Source: Viridothelium virens (Eukaryota; Ascomycota; Dothideomycetes; Trypetheliales; Trypetheliaceae). From it: a DNA stretch of 64,000 nucleotides. Location: NCBI GenBank assembly GCA_010094025.1, contig ML991867.1, positions 1 to 64,000 of the forward strand, written 5' to 3'. Shown here one piece after another: positions 1-10,532 of this stretch. The first letter of the stretch is position 1. Each line of letters begins with the position of its first letter. A program made the position numbers and the translations under genes. Under the pieces are notes generated by a model. It ran no database searches, was not told the DNA's origin, and worked only from the letters and a program-made list of their open reading frames with translations.

Positions 1-735
1 ACCCCATGTTGGTGGGGATAATCAATTTTGAACATGTGTGCGCCGGACGAATTGAGGCGTGCACGGAGGTGGATCGTGCACGGAGTGGTGCGGACTTCTA
101 CCGGAACGAGCCCCGGCCCGGCCCTCGGCATGGACACGGACCACCACAACCCAAGACCTCTCAATTTGGTGTTTTAATATTGACTGATTCGCCCATTTGC
201 TCTAAGAATTTTGTGCCGCCTTCTATAGTAGCTATCGCAGATCTACTTCCAAGAGGTATAGGAGGTGTAGGAGCGTGAGGAGGTTAGAGTCGCTTGTTAG
301 TGATCTGGGTATCAGTTTCAACCATGGATTAGCGGGCTCAGATCAGATTACCGGAATTACATATACAAAGGTTCCTGATATAGTCTCTTCTACTCCATCC
401 ATATACTGGCGGCGAATTGCCAATATGAGAGGAAAGAGTGGCACTAGATCATGCGGATAATTCTAGAATGTTGGTGTCTTGCAAATGGGTGTGTTAAGCC
501 ACGGGATAATCGAGTAACTAACATAACCCTGAGTCTCAAGTACGTCTTATACATGATTTTGTCACTCGTGACATCGCTTACCTATCAAGACCAAGAATCG
601 GCAATCTTGGCAAATATCTGCTAATTTTGAGATGTCCAAATCTAAGTTTGACAAGCAAAACCTGTCCATCGTCTTTGCCTCCGGCTATGTGAGCGCCAGG
701 GAATCGCATTTTCGCCCGAGCATCGCTAATCATTT
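1..735. other. No recognisable gene (left edge)
   Basis: Only short open frames occur here. Bases 50-150 are clearly more GC-rich than the rest, but none of the translations suggested a family to me. The stretch lies downstream of the ankyrin gene that ends at 736, so part of it should be that gene's 3' flank. Confidence 0.4.
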
Positions 736-3089
736 CTAACTACACATAACCCCTTTTCCCATCGTGAACCATGCCCAAAGAGCAATGTATCCAAAGACTA
801 CTAGCACCAAGCCCAACTTTCGGCACGCTGGATCTCTGTCGGTCTTTCCCAGATCTTCGGACCAGAGTTCTTGAGCCTCAACACCAGATGGCGACATCTT
901 GGGGAATATGCCTGGATTCCTGAGGGGACCTTTGCCAGTAGCAGAAACGGTCTCTGATGCCTCCGTATGTGCCTTGCGTAGAGACGATTCAAAAGCATCG
1001 ACCGCAATACTAAGTTCTGGGTCTTGTATTCGACGTATTTCTGCAAGCGTTGTCCCCGTTGCACCACTATCGTCCTTTTGGTGAAGATGCAATCCATGGA
1101 GTTTGTTCCCCGCCAAGACAAGCAACGTTTTGGCGTCAGCCCAGCGGAAGGCGCTATGTACGATGCTGGACACATCATTTGCACGCAGCGTGTAGTCAGC
1201 TCCCCGAGAGATAAAAAGTTGGACAAGGTCAGCTTCACTATTCTGGACAAAGAAATGTAAAGGCGTGAATCCTGTATATTGCGGGAGATCGATAATGGCG
1301 CCATTTTCCAACAAGACTTCAGCACATTCAACACCGCTGTGCACAGTCGCTAGCAATGGAGTCTGTTGAAGATCATCCCTCGCATTGATATCGGCACCGT
1401 TTTCTAATAGCATGCGAAGACATATAGGATCCCGTGTACGGTGAAGTGGCGTGCTGAATTGGCTGGTTCGGCTATTCGGGTCAGCTCTGTAGCTTAAAAG
1501 GCACTGCACGGATTGACGATCGTCCAGACTCGCCGCCCAGAAAAGTGCTGTGCAGCTTTGGGAGTCTTTTGCATCAATATCCACTAGCCCTAACTTTGGG
1601 AAGACGTCAGGCAGGCTTCCTGAATGATTGTTATCGAGACCGAGGATAGCGTTGTGAAGAACAGAAAAACGTCGAGTTTCCATATAATCAGTCGGCGTCT
1701 TGTCGATAAATGTTTCTTTGATCGCATGAATATGGGAGGAACGTTTCGAGAGGAACTTATTCCACGCAGTATCTATAGGTTTACTACTGTATAATTAGAT
1801 TTGCCCCCGACTTCTTGAATCATACGTACTTATTAAATTCGTCAGCCACGTACATTTCCGCTCCACAGCTCAGTAAGTATATGCAGGTCTCGATCTGATC
1901 TCGGTGAATTGCAAACTAGGGATATTAGATCTCTTGTAACTCGTGAGCGACCTGAGCACCTACATGTAGTGGCGTCAAACCGGTCGCACTGGTATCATAG
2001 GGAGAGGCTTTTTGTGACTGAAACAAACGTTGAATGCCTCGAATGTTGCCGTTATACGCATATTGAAAAATATCCGCATTGCTCGGACGTACATAGGACA
2101 CCCTCAGAAGGAGTTCTGGTCGATTGTAGCCTGTCATGAACAGTCTTACAAGTACCCTTGCTAGGCAGAACCATTGCGGGAAGATATATGTTAATGTCAT
2201 GGAACCATTTGAAGGTCTCCTACAACTCTGGCCGTTACATTGCAGTCTGTTGTTGTACTCCATAAAAAGAGCTCCAAGCATATGTTTGAGTGATAGTGGA
2301 GTCTTGATCATATAGAAATAGGGATATGAACAGCGGCATCACTAGCGAGCCAACAGTTTCGGCACCAAATCGCTGGTAGGCGGAACGTCTGTAGATTCCG
2401 GGCGTATACGCTCAGCCTCGGCAGCGAGTAGTGGGCGTCCGGCGATGAGCTGCGTGTGCTGGATCTGTGCCCGAACCTTATCATTGTCTTCCTGGAATCC
2501 CTTCATGTAACTGTTCATTTCGTTGATTCGGAGAGCGGTAGATAAGGTCTGTACCCTGAGTGTTTAGATAGAAGTCAGCACTGCTTGAGATATGGTACAA
2601 TTAGGAGATTATAGTTAACATATATGCCTCTCCAGAATCGTTTTAGCAAGCCACGTACAGAATCGTACTCGAAAGACTACTCACAAATGAGGTTTGTATG
2701 GATTTTAACTCTGTTTGGTAACGCTGTAGCCGCGGCTTCGCCGACAACCATGCAAGATAGTTGATCTTAAAATCGTCTTGTAGACTGGACTTGCGAATTA
2801 GGCGCTCCTTTATAAAAAGCTCCAACTTTGTTGAAGCTTCCAGAGCACGATTTAGCAAACCTAAGAGATCCCTCTTCTGTCTACAATCCAGATCGTTGGA
2901 ACGCGGTAACGCCTCAAGCGCCTCTTTCGTGTTCTGGAAAACAACCTTCAGATCAGAAATCTCGGTCAACAATAACGATATCTCGTCTCCGGCTGCCATC
3001 AACGACCGGAGCTTTCCAATGGTTTTACCAAGACTATTCGCTGCCTGGAGTACAGCGATAGCGCTTGCGCAAATTGATAACGGATCCAT
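736..3089 (-). pseudogene. STAND-type N-terminal domain plus ankyrin repeats, with two adjacent in-frame stops
   Basis: Exons by my reading: 3089-2685, 2548-1964, 1915-1830 and 1786-736, all phase-consistent, 709 codons in all. The start (MDPLSICASAIAVLQ) is the typical opening of the fungal N-terminal domain found on NACHT and ankyrin proteins. The middle carries a Cys-rich stretch (CRCSYPYFY, then CNGQSC) and a block around FPQWFCLARV seen in this ankyrin family. The C-terminal half has ankyrin repeats (TGFTPLHFF, ENGADINARDD, SRGADYTL) and ends in one hydrophobic segment (GLVLVVFGYIALWAWF), a likely membrane anchor. The odd feature is in exon 2, where the frame reads LLAR, then TAG TGA at 2344-2339, and continues in the same frame into CRCS. 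Everything else is open, so this is either a young pseudogene or a transcript altered after transcription. A 14-bp tandem repeat lies just upstream of the start. The likely role, by family, is non-self recognition or signalling; the ligand is unknown. Confidence 0.75.
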
Positions 3090-3113
3090 GTGATTGAGTC
3101 CGCCACGTCTAGT

Positions 3114-3197
3114 CGGTGAGGGCTATTCGGTGAGTGCTATTCGGTGAGTGCTATTCGGTGAGTGCTATTCGGTGAGTGCTGTCCGGCGAAAGCTAGT
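3114..3197. repeat. 14-bp minisatellite, about six units
   Basis: The unit is CGGTGAGTGCTATT. Units at 3128, 3142 and 3156 are identical; those at 3114, 3170 and 3184 are diverged. It starts 25 bp upstream of the ankyrin gene's ATG, so it sits in its 5' UTR or core promoter. Confidence 0.92.
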
Positions 3198-3292
3198 CAG
3201 TGATACATGTTCGATCAATGGACCTCCCCAGCTGCGGGATTATGATCCCCTCATTCAGAAGCGAGAGGTATCTTGTTGTCAAGCATGCATGA

Positions 3293-3332
3293 TTTGGGGC
3301 GAAGCTGCACCAAAAGCGTGCAGCTGCCAGCT
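3293..3332 (+). repeat. Hairpin repeat, copy 1
   Basis: It begins TTTGGGGCG and contains the arms AGCTGCAC (3303-3310) and GTGCAGCT (3318-3325) around a 7-nt loop. A second copy in the same orientation lies at 4149-4188. The two match over about 40 bases and differ mostly by C/T or A/G changes. Confidence 0.8.
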
Positions 3333-4000
3333 AGGGACGGTTTGCCGTTACCGCAACATCCGCCAAAATTCTACAAGGTTAAAACTCACCTAGTTTCCCA
3401 AATTTATTAGTAAATTCTGCAATATCATTGTTCGCGAGCCGAAGGAGGTGCCTTAGGCACATAAGCAGATCTGCCTTATGCATTCCTGCGAGACTCTTAC
3501 GCGGCTACAGTTCTGCCTTCCATTATAACCACTTCCCTGTTGTTCATGCAAATAAATCGGGGTCGTGGCATGAGTCTCACGAATGGCTTCCTCGTCAAGG
3601 GCTCGGCAGAAGTGAATGATTCCCTTCAGTTCTACGTTGTCGCGCACATTTTCCATTGCATACTTAAAACTAGGTCTCGTTACGTTTATCAGTATACTCC
3701 TGAAGGAAGATTACCTTGAGTGGCCGATTTTTGGGACTTGTAGCTCGAGAACCGGGTTTCAGAACAAGGCTGCCTAGCATATTGCGTAAAGCTGACAAAG
3801 TCTAGAATAGGAGGCTAGCGTCAAGGTCATGAATTTAACAAGGGACGACGGCGGCACGCGGGAGGGCACACGCCGGGGTAATGCTGAAGCTTCCACCGCA
3901 CAAGGCACCATAAATTGCTATACCTCGTGCACAATTGGAGCCGGTGCGCCCATTCAGGGGTACATGGTGGTGTCTTTCTTTGCCGTGCACTAGAACACGC

Positions 4001-4091
4001 TTTTTTTGCTACTCCAAGCCCCGAAGTGGGGCATAGCAAAGGGGCGAGCGGTCTTAGCAGAATGCAGGCGCGAAGTTGAGCTATGTTTTAA
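4001..4091 (+). repeat. tRNA-like dispersed repeat (SINE-like remnant), copy A
   Basis: It shares the order TTTTGCTACTC, then AAGTGGGGC, then GAGCGGTCTTAGCAGAA, then CAGGCGCGAA with a copy at 7926-8013. The GAGCGGTCTNAGC part resembles the D-arm/A-box end of a tRNA and GGCGCGAAGTT weakly resembles a B box, but the rest does not fold as a tRNA. A decayed tRNA-derived SINE is a reasonable guess. Confidence 0.5.
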
Positions 4092-4148
4092 ACCCCTGTC
4101 ACAAGCTTGAATACGGCTGACCTGATTGTGTGCCGAGAGAATTGCGGG

Positions 4149-4188
4149 TTTGGGGCGGAGCTGCACTAAAAGTGTGCAGCTGCAAGCT
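4149..4188 (+). repeat. Hairpin repeat, copy 2
   Basis: Direct-orientation partner of the copy at 3293-3332. The arms are AGCTGCAC (4159-4166) and GTGCAGCT (4174-4181). It may be a transposon end or part of a small non-autonomous element. I could not define element boundaries or a target-site duplication. Confidence 0.75.
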
Positions 4189-4824
4189 TTGTCCATGTTA
4201 GCTCATTGTGGCGATGTTGATGGGGGTGGGGGACACAAGCGATCGGGCAAGGAGCAAGAGTGAAGGGGTCTGGGGACCATTCGTACGAACACACACCAGG
4301 ATACTGTAGATGAATTTCGCAATAGCTTGGCTAGCTCGATCTATTAGCTTACTGTGGTGAAGGTGGTACGAAGGAAAGAAGGGATGACACAAAAAGAAGA
4401 GGGCACGAGTGGTTCTAAGCGCGGTCGGAGAGGGGGGGAAATCGGCCTGACTCTGAGAAAGGGCCTCCTTTGGGCACTTCCATGTTTAACCCTTTGCAGT
4501 TCTCGTCTCTTACTGTCGAACAAAGTAACAGTTAGGAAAGCATTGTTGGACAGTTGCAGGAACGTCAAAGTGCAAGGCAAAGAGAAGCAGATACTTCGTA
4601 CTCGGAACTCTTTTCTCGTGTACTCCGTATGTGCGACTAGTAACGAACAAGTTTGCGTTTCCTCGACTTTGAATTGGATCGGTGTGACATAGCGACTTCA
4701 TGGGGAAATGCGGGGAAGTATAGCGTCTTTCCTTATCAATGAGATTCTTAGTGGCGAGCAGGAGCGAGGCAAGAGGAATCTTGCAACCGTTCTTTTGGAT
4801 TTCTATTGCAATATCATACATTTG

Positions 4825-5936
4825 CTACAATTTGAGGGCGATGATTTTGTAGGAGCCTGTTACTCTTGAGCGAAAAGGCAATGAGATTTGCAGTGAGGAG
4901 ACTTACCAGCCCATTCATTGATGTCAATATCATCTATATCCCAGATCTCCGAACAGCCTTCGGAGCCCTCTGTATGATGAAGGTTGTTCGATGTTGTAAG
5001 ATCGCTTTTGCCAGGGGCGCCACAACAACTTGTTCCGTGTGCATTCTCCGATGCACCCTCCTTTGCAGCGTCCTTGTAGATGTTCAGGTCGCTGTTCGTA
5101 TCAATAATAGCAATATCTTGCCTGATCAGCATGAGTTCATAATCTCCGGGGGTCAGGCTGTACCACTGAAGCCACTTGCGACAAGGAACTGTTCATACTG
5201 CTCCTTCAGACTACATCCCGCCACGCAGCCCACATAAGCTGTTACGCTCATTCGCAGCTCTTTCGGAAATGGCTTTCTCGCAAGGATGTCCGAAATAGCG
5301 ACCCGTCCACCTGGCTTCAAAAGGCGAGCAATTTCTGCGAAGACAGCTGGTTTCTCCACATCGGGTACGAGATTGATCACACAATTGGATATTACGCAGT
5401 CCGCAATTCCATCTCGGAGTCGAATATGCGTGACCTTGCTCTCTATAAATGACACATTGCTTGGCTTCCCGAGATTGGCGTGGTTTTCATGGGCTCGGGC
5501 AAGCATATCCTAAGTAACATTAGACTCGTGGCCCTTATTATTCTTGATGTCGCTATTAGCTTTGGTTGTAGGTACCTTGTTCATATCAACACCAATGGCG
5601 CGACCTTCCAGTCCAACCTTTCCAGCAGCGAGGAATACATCAAAACCGGCACCACTGCCAAGATCGACAACAGTTTCACCCTGCCATGAAGAAATGTTAG
5701 TCACACGAACCTAGACGGGGGAACTAAGGTATACAAAGCCTGACCTCACGCAAACTTGCTATTGCTAGGGGATTGCCGCAGCTGAGGCCGAGATTAGCCT
5801 CTTGGGGGACACTACTGAGCTCTCCTTCCGTGTAACCGAATGCTTGAGCAACGGCGCTGGAATACACCGGCTTTTTGGCCCTAGCCATGGAGACGTAATG
5901 TCTTTGGACTTGTTCGTAAATATGACTTGACTCCAT
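4825..5936 (-). CDS. arsM: Arsenite methyltransferase (AS3MT/ArsM type)
   Basis: Five exons, all phase-consistent: 5936-5745, 5680-5576, 5509-5164, 5116-4907 and 4856-4825, giving 294 aa. It should transfer methyl groups from S-adenosylmethionine to trivalent arsenic in the cytosol. The SAM-binding motif I is [10 protein letters not shown] (residues 69-78), followed by GVDMNK, then [11 protein letters not shown] and [12 protein letters not shown]. The cysteines expected to hold arsenic are present: Cys53 in LSCGNP, Cys194 and Cys198 in GCVAGC, and a CC pair at 245-246 near the C terminus. The last exon is only 32 bp and restores the family ending ([11 protein letters not shown]), which supports the model. 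A bZIP gene on the same strand ends 483 bp upstream. The spacer carries paired CACGTG palindromes and repeated TGACAT half-sites. Function is secure by family; the physiological substrate is inferred. Confidence 0.93.
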
Positions 5937-6069
5937 GCTTGATAATTGGAAAGGAGGTCAATATAGAAAATATCTCTGTTGTAGACTTGGAGGAAAGCAT
6001 TGCGACAGAACGTCGTCTTCCTCATATATGTAGCTCTTGCATAGCGGCGGAAAAAATGTGTCGCCACAA

Positions 6070-6122
6070 GATGTCACCACAAGTTATCATCTTGTCGATG
6101 TGTATGTCACCGTAAGATGTCA
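6070..6122. promoter_or_regulatory. Repeated TGACAT half-sites upstream of arsM
   Basis: On the plus strand ATGTCA occurs at 6071, 6104 and 6117, which is TGACAT read toward arsM. A further inverted repeat, ACAAGATG with CATCTTGT, spans about 6066-6095. TGAC is the half-site core used by many bZIP factors, and the upstream neighbour encodes one. Binding is inferred. Confidence 0.4.
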
Positions 6123-6208
6123 TCGAAGCATTCTTCGCACATGTCGGAGGATCTCTGGCACCCGGCACCTAGTGTCATGGTTCTAGACCGAGCGAAACTC
6201 TTGGATTG

Positions 6209-6230
6209 GCACGTGACTTAAATCACGTGC
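6209..6230. promoter_or_regulatory. Perfect inverted repeat with two CACGTG boxes
   Basis: GCACGTGA (6209-6216) and TCACGTGC (6223-6230) are exact inverted copies separated by 6 bp. Each contains CACGTG, a bHLH or bZIP G-box site. The interior reads TGACTTAAATCA, which loosely recalls the paired TGA...TCA form of Yap-type sites. It lies about 275 bp upstream of the arsM start. Confidence 0.5.
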
Positions 6231-6419
6231 ATGTGAGCGAGCACCCAAGGACCTCGGAGGTAGTGAAGCGCGCACTGTAGAATTAGAACCTTCATGCTTA
6301 GAGTTTCGTACGGACCAATATGAAGCTATTCAGCTGCTTTGACGTCTTCGACAACTAGCGCCTACTCAGACGCATTACGAGCGTCAACGCAATGCGAAAA
6401 GCACTTATCGATCTGGTGC

Positions 6420-7315
6420 TCACACTATTTCAGCCAGAACACTAAAGAGAACCTTGTTGTCGATACGACAACCCTCCGATGATGTAGCTCCATGTTTGTA
6501 TCCTTTTCGAAGCTTGAGCTCCAAATCTGCAATGCTATAGCCTTTCGAATTGTTCATGAAGATGAGCGAGAACGCCAATGAGCAAAGAGTTGTTGTATCT
6601 GCAGTATTCGTCCTTGGTGTTAGATCGTCCATTGTTTGTTCCATCAAAGAATGGTCTGATACATGCGCGGGACACTGCAGGTGTAACCCAGCTTGTGATT
6701 GCTCCAACAAGAAGTCTGTGCCTGACGGAATAGCAAGGGGCTCCCGTGGAAAAGCTACTGCGACGTCTGGAGGCGTAACATCTAATCTTGTGCTTGGTAT
6801 GAAGTCAGAAATCTCAATTCGCCCGTCACCATCTGCATATTGAGGCAGACCAGGCTAATATAGTTAGATCTGAGATACCTTCTCCCAAAGCAAGACATCC
6901 ACTTACTCGTATGCTAGGCGTCGGAGAGGTAAGCGGAGGCGAGGTAACTTCAACCTCACAACGGCTCGTATTGCCAGCAACGTTTTGCGAGGCTTTAAGA
7001 TACGCTCTGAGAAAATTCTCTTCCAGGCCAAGGGATTGCAAAAGCCTTTTCAGGGAATCATTCTCTGCAGTAACTTGCTTCAGCTGTAGATTTGCACAAG
7101 ACTGACTGCTTGTGATCTCGCATTGGTGTATCCTTTTCTCAAGTTCTGCAATGTATTCTTTACGACGAGCTCGACAACGACGCTGATTTGTCCGAACGCG
7201 CTCAAGTTCTGCAGCCTGTCGGTAATGAGCTAGTGGCTGTGCACATTGGGGATGATAGATTCATGATTACTTTGGATTTAAAGACGCGACCACTTCTAGC
7301 TTTGTTGGCAGGCAT
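6420..7315 (-). CDS. bZIP transcription factor next to arsM
   Basis: Exons 7315-7271, 7215-6907 and 6854-6420 give 262 aa. A basic region at residues 21-38 (ERVRTNQRRCRARRKEY) has the invariant Asn25 and Arg33 of bZIP proteins. It is followed directly by a leucine-zipper-like coiled coil (LEKRI, LQLKQV, LKRLLQSLGL). The C-terminal third (KGYSIADLELKLRKGY, then GCRIDNKVLFSVLAEIV) is a conserved tail of a fungal bZIP family. The 15-residue first exon was chosen because its splice joins in phase just before the basic region. The gene is tandem with arsM on the same strand. By analogy with Yap-family arsenic regulators it could control arsM, but nothing in the sequence proves that. Confidence 0.88.
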
Positions 7316-8176
7316 GCTTAGAAAGCTTGGGAAGCAATGCAAATATGCCTTGTCGGTGTAAAGTATAGACTAAGCACAATGGCTGAGTGAGTATATCAGC
7401 CTTGAGGCTAGACCTCACTGACGGATTTGTCATGGATATAACGTATCATTGGCAATTTGAACGTCCTTAACATTCAATAGTACTAATAAGATCAAGGGGT
7501 TTTTTTTGGGCGCACTCTCATTACTCTATGACGTTGTTGAGAGGGTCCAAGGCAAATTTAGTGGCTTACACTCATTCTAGTGCAACTGAAGCAGCATCCG
7601 CGTGATAACGCAAAAGGAGCCAAGCAAATTATATCTGCCAACCATCGGTGCTAATCAGGGTATACGGTAGAGGAAGTATGCGGGGTAGATGAGATGACGC
7701 GGCAGTGGTGAACATTACGACGGCAGCGAAGCCAGTATCCTAGCACAAACAGCAGAGTACCGCCCCAACAAAGTATGTGCTTTTTTGGCGCTTGTAGTGG
7801 GTCAGCTCGAGGGTATTTCATTCGGTACACAACGGTCTGACTGGCTCTTCCAGAGATGGTGAAATCATACTAGCCATACAGGAATCTTAGACTGTGGGAT
7901 ATTTACATAAGTCAAAATATGGTACCCTTATTTCTGCTACTCTAATCTCTAAAGTTGGGCTCAGCTGAGCGGTCTAAGCAGAAGGTACACAGGCACGAAT
8001 TAGTAGCGTGAGGCTAAAGAGTAGTAACATTACTATCAGCGACTAGAAACGATTTCAGTACTGCTTAAGAGTCTCTATTTCACAAGAAACAAACTGTGTG
8101 ACAATGACCACCGCAATCATGATCCTCAGTCTTCACCAAAAGTCGCCAGAATGTCAGGGAGGGAGCAGAGTCTGTG
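7316..8176. other. Spacer with one SINE-like repeat copy
   Basis: No gene is recognised. It holds the 5' flank of the bZIP gene, a T8 run at 7500, and the second copy of the tRNA-like repeat at 7926-8013. The right end is the 3' flank of the HET gene. Confidence 0.5.
7926..8013 (+). repeat. tRNA-like dispersed repeat (SINE-like remnant), copy B
   Basis: Aligns with 4001-4091 through TGCTACTC, AAGTTGGGC, GAGCGGTCTAAGCAGAA and CAGGCACGAA. Where copy A has CCAAGCCCCG, copy B has CTAATCTCTA, that is mainly C-to-T and G-to-A changes, as repeat-induced point mutation would leave. Confidence 0.5.
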
Positions 8177-10532
8177 CTATGCCAGATAAATGCCCCTTTC
8201 CCGTGGTTGTTGTTGGTCTATTGCGGTGATGATGATCTTGCCTAGACCCAGCCGAGTAGCAATGACGCGTGCCGCCGAGTCCCATTCGACAAGCATAACA
8301 TTACCAACGACCCATTCGTCCGGATATTCAAAATCTCCCATCCTCCTCTGCAAGACGTCATGCCTGGATTTTACTCGTGGTATGTATTTCGGCGGAACTG
8401 GAAGGTCTGAGTGGATGAAGCGTCTTCCCCATGACAAGAGGACGAAGTCGGCAGGATAATGGCGAAGCCGGTGTATCACTCGACCTGTTGTCAAAACCTC
8501 TCCAATACATTCATCTTCCTCGTCGACGCATTGGCACCACATACATCGATCTCGATCTGCTCGCCTGTCATGGAACCGTATCGGTGCTCCAATATGGAAA
8601 GAGACCAGTTTAGCCTGGAAATACAAGAGGCAGCGTACTTTGTCCAAGTATTTTTGCACTATGTAGCTGTTTGGCATAAGAATGTCGGCCTCTCGCGGTG
8701 GACGAGGTTTCGAATATGGTGATATACGCACGGGTTTGGAGTAGCCTTTGACAATAGCATACATTTGAAAATCCTTCATATTGTTCCTGACATATGATGC
8801 TATTGGAGCGAACTCTGGATAGCGCGACCAGTCGGCGACGGGACTGAAATCGACGTCCTGTGGAAACCACATGCAGTACTCACCGAAAATCCATCGAGCC
8901 CAAGACCAAGTCGGTACAATTTCATCTCGTGCTGCGCCACAATAACAATTACTCCCTGGTCGTGGATGCCATAACAGTGCCTGTTGGAAGTATCTCTGCG
9001 GAATGCCGGCAAAAGCGAAGGGCTTAAGCTTTTGATAGGTATCAAGACTTAGTAGAAGGCATTCAACAGCAGAAAGCACATCTTTCCTCTCGGTCAGAGA
9101 ACGCCGGCTATACTCGTTCACGACCGCCATGTATCTCGGCCAAAACTCCAGTTCACGCTGGCGCTTCTTGTCCCTGAGTTTAATGAGTTGACCATAATGT
9201 CGAAAAAAATAATAGACCTCATCGATCAACCCTGGCGCTTCCTTGAATCTTCTGTCTGGCGCCCAACGGAATGGATCTAAGAGAAGTTTCAGTGTGGCTT
9301 CGGCTTACAACGAACTAGATCTTACCTGCTCGCCGCCTTATATCGTTCGATAGTCTGGATACTTCGGACGCAGTATCCTCACACCAAACAGCATTGGAAC
9401 ATTTGAAGTAAACCTGATTGTCGGTGAAAAGAAGAAGACGTTTAGAAAGGACTTTCTCCTGAAGTGTCCACCCTCGTTCTTTCCATTTGAGGCAAATGTT
9501 GTTCTGGATGGTGTGATATTTCGGAAGCAGAATAGCCAGGTCAAACCCCTTGACAATCTCTATGATTTGATTACCAAGCGCGCGTCCGATGCTGACACCC
9601 GGGATGCCAGCATTCGCATGTAGCCCGGATCCAACGGCTATCGTGACATACGCACAGCTGAATATCGCATCCATGTTGCGGACCTGGATCGTGCGGTCCT
9701 CCTCATCGTCCTGTACGATACAAAGCGCGTCCACCCAGAGGTACTTGATCCGCTGTGGAAAGCCTACACGTCGTACAATAGTCATGGCATCCTCGATAGT
9801 AGCCGGCAGCCCATTAGGGAGCATCGCAGATTCGAGACCGTTTCGATCTCGGAATATGTTAACTTTCTTGAGCCGCGGCATAGCTTGGCCCATTAGAGGC
9901 TCTCCCCAGACATATGACAGTGCGAAATACTCGATCTTTTGCGTTGATCTCACAATGACCCTCTTCTCCACGTCAATTACACGAAATATGTCGTTCGGTA
10001 GACGACTTGCAGCTTGGCCATTTCGACTGCACAGGCTGACATGAGCCCTTGAGCATAGCTTCAGCCATGATTGCACTAACTCCCAGTCTACCTGCTGAGC
10101 ATCGATACGTCGGCCGAAGAATAATTTGTGCCTTGCAGTTTCCTTGTTGGCGAGGTACTGGATTCGAGACAAAATGCGCCCACCCGTTGTCCTAACCGTT
10201 AGAACACGTGCAAGCTTACCCAAACCGCTTTTCGTGCCGACTTTCAGATCCAGCTCATTAGAATAGGCATACGAGCTAGCGCCGTCATAACCAAGGCTGA
10301 CGATAGAATATTTCCAAGCAAGGGTATTGTCAAGCAGCAGGCGTTCGTTACTCCTGATATGCTCGACATCCAAGAAGGCGACAACGAGGCGACAAAATGG
10401 ACAGTATGGCGCGGTGGACCAAAGCTGATCAAATGAACCGAGATCATAAGGCTTCTTAAATTCGTGGAATAGGTAATAATCGAAGTCGATCGTGGCACAA
10501 CGTGAGCACAACGAGTTCCTCCTCGTTCGCAT
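8177..10532 (-). CDS. HET-domain protein
   Basis: Two exons, 10532-9326 and 9276-8177, joined in phase across a 49-bp intron: 768 aa. The HET domain shows its three hallmark blocks in order: FALSYVWGEP (about residue 205), IKYLWVDALCIVQDD (about 263) and RGWTLQEKVLSKRLL (about 352). The N terminus carries a pair of cysteines (LCSRCATIDF) often seen ahead of this domain, and a second pair at PFCRL. The roughly 370 residues after the intron have no domain I recognise. HET proteins trigger heterokaryon-incompatibility cell death when they meet a non-self partner, and most have no known partner. No break is seen. Confidence 0.92.

Larger units (their letters stand above)
3198..4824. other. Gene-poor spacer with dispersed repeats
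   Basis: No coding frame is convincing. The stretch holds two copies of a hairpin-bearing repeat (3293-3332 and 4149-4188) and one copy of a tRNA-like repeat (4001-4091), listed separately. A near-perfect palindrome around GCAGATCTGC lies at about 3462-3482. The right part is the 3' flank of the arsenite methyltransferase gene. Confidence 0.6.

Noticed and set aside
1-460. A retroelement fragment at the left edge
   Set aside because: Only GC-rich composition suggested it; no reverse transcriptase, integrase or terminal repeat is visible.
4031-4091. A functional tRNA gene
   Set aside because: Only the D-arm-like part fits. There is no acceptor-stem pairing or good GGTTCGANTCC box, and the partner copy is just as incomplete.
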